44,517 nucleotides of DNA from Bacteroidales bacterium (lineage in GTDB: Bacteria > Bacteroidota > Bacteroidia > Bacteroidales > VadinHA17): the NCBI GenBank assembly GCA_025454755.1, contig JALONV010000012.1:1-44517 (forward strand), in the 5' to 3' direction. The first letter of the stretch is position 1, and every line of letters begins with the position of its first letter. Positions 39,714 through 44,517 of this stretch are shown here, piece after piece. A model generated the notes under the pieces. It did not search any database and was not told the origin of the DNA. It worked only from the letters and a program-made list of their open reading frames with translations. The translations under genes and the position numbers were made by a program.

Positions 39714-40463
39714 ATGAAAATTCTGGTATGCATAAGCAATGTTCCCGACACAACGACAAAAATAAAGATCGCTGAAGGGAATGCTTCGATAGACACTGCA
39801 GGCATTCAATGGGTTATCAACCCCTGGGATGAACTTTCATTGACCCGTGCCCTGGAACTCAGGGACGATCAGTCGACAGGCATTAAATCAGTCACTGTGG
39901 CACATGTGGGGCCGGCAATATCAGAGCCAACCATCCGCAAGGCCCTGGCAATTGGTGCTGATGATGCAATCCGTGTAAATGCAGAATCTGCAGACGCTTA
40001 TTTTGTGGCAGAGCAGCTTGCCGAAGCGATAAAGAAGGAGCAGTTCGATATAATAATGTGCGGCATCGAGTCAAGCGACTATAATGGTTCAGTAGTAGGA
40101 GGAATGGTTGCAGAGTTTCTCGGGATACCTTCGGTGTCTGCAGCATCTGCGATAAACTTTGAAGGCGGGGTTCCGGTCATAACACGTGATATAGACGGCG
40201 GGAAGGAAATTATTAATGTCCCTGTCCCCTTCGTTGCCATTGTTCAGAAAGGTATAGCAAAAGAACCTCGCATCGCTGCAATGAGAGGCATCATGATGGC
40301 GAGGACAAAACCCATAAAAACATTAGAACCGGTTGCAATTGAGCCACTTACACAGATCGTGTCTTTTGAAAAGCCTGCTCCGCGCTCAGCCTGCAAATTT
40401 GTCGATGCTGCCAACCCGGGCCAGCTTATCGACCTCCTGAGGAATGAAGCAAAAGTCATCTGA
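39714..40463 (+). CDS. etfB: Electron transfer flavoprotein beta subunit
   Basis: EtfB pairs with EtfA to carry electrons from acyl-CoA dehydrogenases. The 249-residue protein starts MKILVCISNVPDTTTKIKI and has WVINPWDELSLTRALELRDD, DDAIRVNAESADAYFVAEQLAEAIK and CGIESSDYNGSVVGGMVAEFLGIPSVSAAS, the AMP-binding region of the family. It is the first gene of a plus-strand operon with its own perfect promoter. etfA follows after 23 nt. Confidence 0.94.
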   Translation: MKILVCISNVPDTTTKIKIAEGNASIDTAGIQWVINPWDELSLTRALELRDDQSTGIKSVTVAHVGPAISEPTIRKALAIGADDAIRVNAESADAYFVAEQLAEAIKKEQFDIIMCGIESSDYNGSVVGGMVAEFLGIPSVSAASAINFEGGVPVITRDIDGGKEIINVPVPFVAIVQKGIAKEPRIAAMRGIMMARTKPIKTLEPVAIEPLTQIVSFEKPAPRSACKFVDAANPGQLIDLLRNEAKVI

Positions 40464-40486
40464 TAAATAAAATTAACTTAACCAAT

Positions 40487-41455
40487 ATGTCAGTATTAGT
40501 ATATACCGAAAACTGGGACGGAAAATTCAAGAAACTCTCCTTTGAACTTGTATCTTATGCATCTGCCGTTGCAAAAATGCTGAATACATCAGTGACGGCT
40601 CTTTCGATAGGTAATGTCGGTGACGATGAACTGAAGAAGCTTGGTAATTATGGAGCGCAGAAGATACTGAGCGCTCATAATGATCAGCTTGCAGTGCTTG
40701 ATAACCAGGCATACACCAGTGTCATTGCAGAGATTGCAGGAAAAGAGAATGCTTCCGTGGTAATCATTTCTAACAACAATACAGGGAAAGCCCTGGCTCC
40801 GAGATTATCTGTAAGACTTAAGGCCGGTGTAGGATCCGGCGTCAGCAAACTGCCATTGAGCACTGATCCGTTCACGGTTTACAAGAGAGCCTATTCGGGG
40901 AATGCCTTTGCACATGTGGTGATAAAGTCCGGTATAAAGATCCTGACTCTTGCCCAGAACTCCTTCGACCTGCTTGAAACTCCAAATAATGCAGTGCTTG
41001 AAAAAGCTGAGGTTAAGGTGGATGCCTCTTTTATCAAAACTAAGGTGAAAGATGTGAATAAGCAGACAGGAAAAATACTGCTTACCGATGCCGATATTGT
41101 TGTTTCAGGAGGCAGGGGAATGAAATCTCCTGACAACTGGGGACCGCTTGTTGAACTGGCCGATGCGCTTGGCGCAGCAACAGCATGTTCGCGTCCTGTT
41201 TCGGATGAAGGATGGCGGACACATGAGGAGCATACCGGCCAGACAGGAAAAATAATTGCACCTAACCTGTATATCGCGGTGGGTATTTCCGGAGCCACAC
41301 AGCATCTTGCAGGTGTAAGCTCATCGAAATATATTGTGGCAATAAACACCGATAAGGATGCACCGATCTTCGAAGCCGCACAATACGGAATCGTTGGCGA
41401 CGCAATGAAAATATTACCGCAGTTGGTTATGGCTTTAAAGGAAATAAAGAAATAA
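40487..41455 (+). CDS. etfA: Electron transfer flavoprotein alpha subunit
   Basis: The 322-residue protein has an N-terminal domain and a C-terminal FAD domain. The FAD signature is VVSGGRGMKSPDNWGPLVELADALGAATACSRPVSDEGW followed by HTGQTGKIIAPNLYIAVGISGATQHLAG and AINTDKDAPIFEAAQYGIVGD. No ferredoxin domain is fused, so this is the plain ETF type. It forms the dimer with EtfB and would hand electrons to the membrane Fe-S oxidoreductase encoded next. A structured repeat starts directly after its stop codon. Confidence 0.95.
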   Translation: MSVLVYTENWDGKFKKLSFELVSYASAVAKMLNTSVTALSIGNVGDDELKKLGNYGAQKILSAHNDQLAVLDNQAYTSVIAEIAGKENASVVIISNNNTGKALAPRLSVRLKAGVGSGVSKLPLSTDPFTVYKRAYSGNAFAHVVIKSGIKILTLAQNSFDLLETPNNAVLEKAEVKVDASFIKTKVKDVNKQTGKILLTDADIVVSGGRGMKSPDNWGPLVELADALGAATACSRPVSDEGWRTHEEHTGQTGKIIAPNLYIAVGISGATQHLAGVSSSKYIVAINTDKDAPIFEAAQYGIVGDAMKILPQLVMALKEIKK

Positions 41456-41581
41456 TTAACCGCAAAGAGCGCAAAGCTCTGTACCGGTAAATCGGTACAG
41501 AGTGAAGACGCAATAAACGCAAAGGAAAACAGAGCAATTCTTTGCGGCCTTTGCGTAAGATCTTAGCGTCCTTTGCGGTTA
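41456..41581. repeat. AACCGCAAAG scaffold repeat with variable palindromes (copy B)
   Basis: Terminal inverted repeats are TTAACCGCAAAG (41456-41467) and CTTTGCGGTTA (41571-41581). At offset 21 lies a perfect hairpin (41477-41502) of CTCTGTACCG, loop GTAAAT, CGGTACAGAG. The right-hand slot holds TAAGATCTTA (41556-41565). It sits between two genes of one operon, so it would be transcribed within the etf mRNA. Confidence 0.9.
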
Positions 41582-41605
41582 TAAAGAATTTTAAATATAT
41601 CCTGA

Positions 41606-43693
41606 ATGACTAAGCAAATTATTTTTGCAATATCGCTTATAATAACTCTAGGAGTCTTTGCCTATACCATCAACAGGCTTGCTTCATATTTCAGGTTTAC
41701 CCGACCTGCTTTTCCTGTAAGAAATTTTGGCAGACGTTTTGGGATAATGATGGAGGTGGCATTCGGCCAGACAAAGATCTTCCGCAGGCCGGTAATAGGA
41801 TTCTTCCACGCTATGGTATTCTGGGGCTTCTGTGTCATCCTGCTCGGGAGCGTCGAAATGGTAATCGACGGCCTAGCCGGCACTGAAAAAGCATTGAAAT
41901 TCCTTGGCCCGGTTCATGACTTTATAATGGCATCGGGCGACATCTTTGCACTTATCGTTGCAGTAGCTATAATAATATTTCTTTTCCGTCGCCTCTTCCT
42001 TCATATCAGCCGATTTGAAGGAATTGAAATGAAGAAAAGATCGCACCGCGACGCAAATATTTCCCTGTCGCTGATCCTGCTTCTCATGCTTTCGCTCATG
42101 TCGATGAACCTGGGATACATGGGATACAGGGAAACAGCCGGAGGACAAATCGATGGTATATATCCTTTTGCCGGAATGCTCCTGTCTGTTTTCCCCGCAC
42201 TATCTGCTGAAACTTTCAATACTATTTATGAAGTATCATGGTGGGCACATATCCTTACCATCTTCTTCTTTGCGAATTACCTTCCATATTCGAAACACTT
42301 CCATGTTTTCATGTCAGTACCGAATGTATTTCTTACACGGCTTGAGCCGCTCGGCAAGCTTGATAACATGGAAAGCATTACCAGAGAGGTGAAGCTGATG
42401 ATGAATCCCGAAACAGCATATGCTGCATCTCCATCTGATGTTCCTCCTCAAAGATTCGGCGTGAAAGATGCAGAAGATGCAACCTGGAAAAATTATTTTG
42501 ATTCGCTCTCATGCACTGAATGCGGAAGATGCACATCTGTCTGTCCGGCCAATATAACAGGGAAGAAACTCTCGCCAAGAAAAGTGATGATGGACCTCAG
42601 GGCAAGAATGAAGGAGAAAGGACCCCTGATAGTCAGATCCCGATCGCTATCGGGAGGCAAAGAAGTCAATGATAATCGTTCATTATTAGGAGATTACATA
42701 TCAGAGGAAGAATTATGGGCATGTACTACATGCAATGCATGCGCGCGCGAATGTCCGATCAATATAAATCATCCTTCGCTGATAGTTGACATGAGAAGGT
42801 ACCTTGTGCTTGAAGAGGCCTCTGCTCCCGGCGAGCTGAAATCGGTTTTTAACAACATTGAGAACAACGGCGCCCCTTGGCAGTACTCAGCAGAGGACAG
42901 GATGAATTGGGCAAAGGATATGGAAGTACCTGTGATGTCGGATCTTTTTGCACGTGGAGAGAAGCCGGAATATCTTTTCTGGGTAGGATGTGCAGGCGCT
43001 TTTGACGACAGATACAAAAAGGTAGTAAGAGCCTTTGCAAAGATTCTGAATCATCTTAAGGTGAGCTATGCCGTTCTTGGCAGAGAGGAGACATGCACAG
43101 GAGATCCTGCCCGTCGTGCCGGCAATGAAATGCTTTTCCAGATGCAGGCTATGCATGTGATTTCAACATTGAAAGGTTATGATGTAAAGAAGATCATAAC
43201 AGCATGCCCTCACTGCTTCAACACTTTTAAGAACGAATATCCTGACCTTGACGGTAACTTTGAGGTAACAGGATACGTCCAGCTGCTGAGCAGGTTCATA
43301 AAGGAAGGCAAGCTTGACGTTTCACAATTGAAGGGAACGAAAATAACTTTCCATGATCCCTGTTATCTTGGCAGGGCAAATGAGATATATGATGAGCCGC
43401 GTCATGTTCTGAACTCTCTTACAAATAACTTTACGGAGATGGACAGGAACAGGAGCTTTGCCCTCTGCTGCGGAGCCGGCGGAGCGCAAATGTTCAAGGA
43501 GGCGGAAAAAGGCGATAAGGAGATCTTTATCGAAAGGACAGAAGATGCGCTCAAAACCGGTGCATCAGTCATTGCCACAGCATGCCCCTTCTGCATGACG
43601 ATGCTGACGGATGGGCTGAAGTATAAGAATAAGGAGGAAGAGGTTAAAAATCTTGATATAGCTGAATTAGTTGTACAAGGGTTGGGAATATAA
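41606..43693 (+). CDS. Membrane Fe-S oxidoreductase, ETF:quinone oxidoreductase type (HdrD-like)
   Basis: The 695-residue protein fuses a membrane domain and soluble Fe-S domains. Residues 1-240 carry about six membrane helices resembling the NarI-type cytochrome b domain, with several histidines. Two 4Fe-4S motifs follow: CTECGRCTSVCP (Cys303 on) and CTTCNACARECP (Cys373 on). Two CCG domains of heterodisulfide-reductase type contain ETCTGDPARR, ACPHCFNTFKNEYP, HDPCYLGR and CCGAGG. This architecture matches the proposed EMO enzymes that pass electrons from ETF to menaquinone. A 7-bp-stem palindrome (42638-42655) is inserted in frame between the two ferredoxin motifs. Confidence 0.92.
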   Translation: MTKQIIFAISLIITLGVFAYTINRLASYFRFTRPAFPVRNFGRRFGIMMEVAFGQTKIFRRPVIGFFHAMVFWGFCVILLGSVEMVIDGLAGTEKALKFLGPVHDFIMASGDIFALIVAVAIIIFLFRRLFLHISRFEGIEMKKRSHRDANISLSLILLLMLSLMSMNLGYMGYRETAGGQIDGIYPFAGMLLSVFPALSAETFNTIYEVSWWAHILTIFFFANYLPYSKHFHVFMSVPNVFLTRLEPLGKLDNMESITREVKLMMNPETAYAASPSDVPPQRFGVKDAEDATWKNYFDSLSCTECGRCTSVCPANITGKKLSPRKVMMDLRARMKEKGPLIVRSRSLSGGKEVNDNRSLLGDYISEEELWACTTCNACARECPININHPSLIVDMRRYLVLEEASAPGELKSVFNNIENNGAPWQYSAEDRMNWAKDMEVPVMSDLFARGEKPEYLFWVGCAGAFDDRYKKVVRAFAKILNHLKVSYAVLGREETCTGDPARRAGNEMLFQMQAMHVISTLKGYDVKKIITACPHCFNTFKNEYPDLDGNFEVTGYVQLLSRFIKEGKLDVSQLKGTKITFHDPCYLGRANEIYDEPRHVLNSLTNNFTEMDRNRSFALCCGAGGAQMFKEAEKGDKEIFIERTEDALKTGASVIATACPFCMTMLTDGLKYKNKEEEVKNLDIAELVVQGLGI
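42638..42655 (+). repeat. Short palindrome inside the oxidoreductase coding sequence
   Basis: TCCCGAT-CGCT-ATCGGGA is a perfect 7-bp stem with 4-nt loop. It encodes part of RSRSLSGG in the linker between the two ferredoxin motifs. I recall similar CCCGAT...ATCGGG hairpins as common dispersed words in Bacteroidota intergenic DNA. Confidence 0.6.
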
Positions 43694-43712
43694 ATAATGT
43701 TGCTGGGTTCTA

Positions 43713-43755
43713 GTTCCTGGTTGCTGGTTAAGTGCAACAACCAGTAACCAGGAAC
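43713..43755. repeat. Inverted repeat GTTCCTGGTTGCTGGTT
   Basis: GTTCCTGGTTGCTGGTT (43713-43729) pairs with AACCAGTAACCAGGAAC (43739-43755), with one G-T pair, around a 9-nt loop. It lies between the oxidoreductase and acyl-CoA dehydrogenase genes. Related TTGCTGGTT words occur at 33658-33676. Confidence 0.78.
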
Positions 43756-43797
43756 GAGTAATGTTTCATAAAAAGTAGAAATTTTAATTTTATAGCA

Positions 43798-44517
43798 ATG
43801 GACAATAGTAAAATCATACGAAGCGGCGAATTTCTCGTAACTGACATTGAGCCAAACGATATTTTTATCCCCGAGGAATTCAACGAAGAACAGAAGATGA
43901 TCGCCCAGACATGCCGCGATTTTCTTGAAGCGGAAGTGTGACAGGGAGCTGATGAAAAGCATCCTCAAGAAATCCGGTGAGCTTGGACTGATGGGAATAT
44001 CTATACCCGAGGAATTCGGTGGATTCGGACAGTCATTTGTTACACAGATGCTTGCCGCCGAGACCACAGGTGCCGGCTATTCGTTTTCCGTTGCTTATAT
44101 GGCACACTGCGGCATTGGAACATTACCGATAATGTACTACGGCAACAAGAATCAGAGAGAACACTATGTGACAAAACTGGCTACCGGTGAATTGATCGGT
44201 TCTTATTGTCTTACTGAGCCGGGAGCCGGGAGCGACGCCAATTCCGGGAAGACAAATGCAAAACTATCAGAGGATGGTAAACACTATATTCTCAACGGAC
44301 AGAAGATGTGGATCACCAACGCAGGATTTGCCGACACCCAGGTCGTGTTTGCCAAGATAGACAACGACAGGGTGCTGAGCGCTTTCATCGTGGAACGAAA
44401 TTATCCTGGCCTGTTAATTGGTCCCGATGAACATAAAATGGGAATTAAAGGCTCATCGACTGCACAGATATATTATACCGATGTAAAAGTTCCTGTAGAG
44501 AATCTTTTAGGGAAGAG
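43798..44517 (+). pseudogene. Acyl-CoA dehydrogenase, frame-broken near the N-terminus and cut by window edge
   Basis: The first frame (43798-43941) encodes MDNSKIIRSGEFLVTDIEP...MIAQTCRDFLEAEV and meets TGA at 43939-43941. From 43940 another frame continues to the window end with DRELMKSILKKSGELGLMGISIPEEFGGFG, then GSYCLTEPGAGSDANSG (the ACAD signature that binds FAD and substrate) and KMWITNAGFADTQVVFAK. Relatives carry about 10-18 extra residues at the junction, so a short out-of-frame deletion is the simplest reading. The enzyme would oxidise acyl-CoA and pass electrons to the EtfAB encoded upstream. The 3' end lies outside the window. Confidence 0.85.

Noticed and set aside
43402-44067. 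221-codon minus-strand frame at the acyl-CoA dehydrogenase start
   Set aside because: It is antisense to two recognised genes, and its length is partly due to the broken dehydrogenase frame.

Overview
The window reads as a chromosomal segment of a Bacteroidota bacterium, probably an environmental Bacteroidales-type genome. Support comes from a type IX secretion gene (porQ), the families DUF2851, DUF5715, DUF6165, DUF4468 and TatT, a GH92 mannosidase lipoprotein, promoters of the Bacteroidota form TTTG-N19-TAnnTTTG, and the scarcity of Shine-Dalgarno sequences. Most of the segment is housekeeping sequence, with accessory or decaying patches at about 1-1.9 kb and 24-31 kb.

Layout. 1-1.9 kb (minus): a cut-off AAA/DUF4143-type ATPase, a 5' remnant of a STAND-like NTPase, and a protein with a HEPN-type RNEIGH motif. 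2.2-12.4 kb (plus): purM, a broken prfA, pyrF, a DUF2851 protein, rpsO, pnp, a deoxynucleoside kinase and an OmpA/TPR-type lipoprotein. 12.4-15.5 kb: a TrmH-type methyltransferase, sucC without sucD, a DUF5715 peptidase-like protein coupled to sucC, and a CDGSH Fe-S protein. 15.6-23.9 kb: a hybrid histidine kinase, priA, a DUF6165-glycosyltransferase pair, and a GH92 lipoprotein whose 5' end is built from repeats. 23.9-31.2 kb: tRNA-Pro(CGG), a truncated ORF6N gene, a TatT lipoprotein, small membrane proteins, a TlpA-like pseudogene, a methyltransferase, an ECF sigma factor overlapping a membrane gene, a DUF4468 protein and a four-helix-bundle protein. 31.4-39.5 kb (minus): ABC exporter, YqeY, CDF transporter, DUF362 ferredoxin-like protein, ispH, cmk, porQ and a DMT transporter. 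39.7 kb to the end (plus): etfB, etfA, a membrane Fe-S oxidoreductase and an acyl-CoA dehydrogenase. This last group forms an electron route from acyl-CoA to the quinone pool.

The most unusual signal is in the intergenic repeats. Several unrelated dispersed families share one design: a conserved scaffold holding a palindrome whose sequence differs between copies but which stays self-complementary. The clearest pair lies at 9725-9884 and 41456-41581. Each carries, at exactly the same offset, a hairpin of 10 bp with a 6-nt loop, and the two hairpins differ by three compensatory base-pair changes. A CCCCCT/AGGGGG family (2009-2135 and 37315-37431) carries entirely different palindromes in the same slot. 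Two shorter families also show paired changes. I know of no described system that explains this.

Two otherwise well-conserved genes, prfA and the acyl-CoA dehydrogenase, carry short frame-breaking internal deletions. These could be real lesions or assembly errors, and read mapping would decide.
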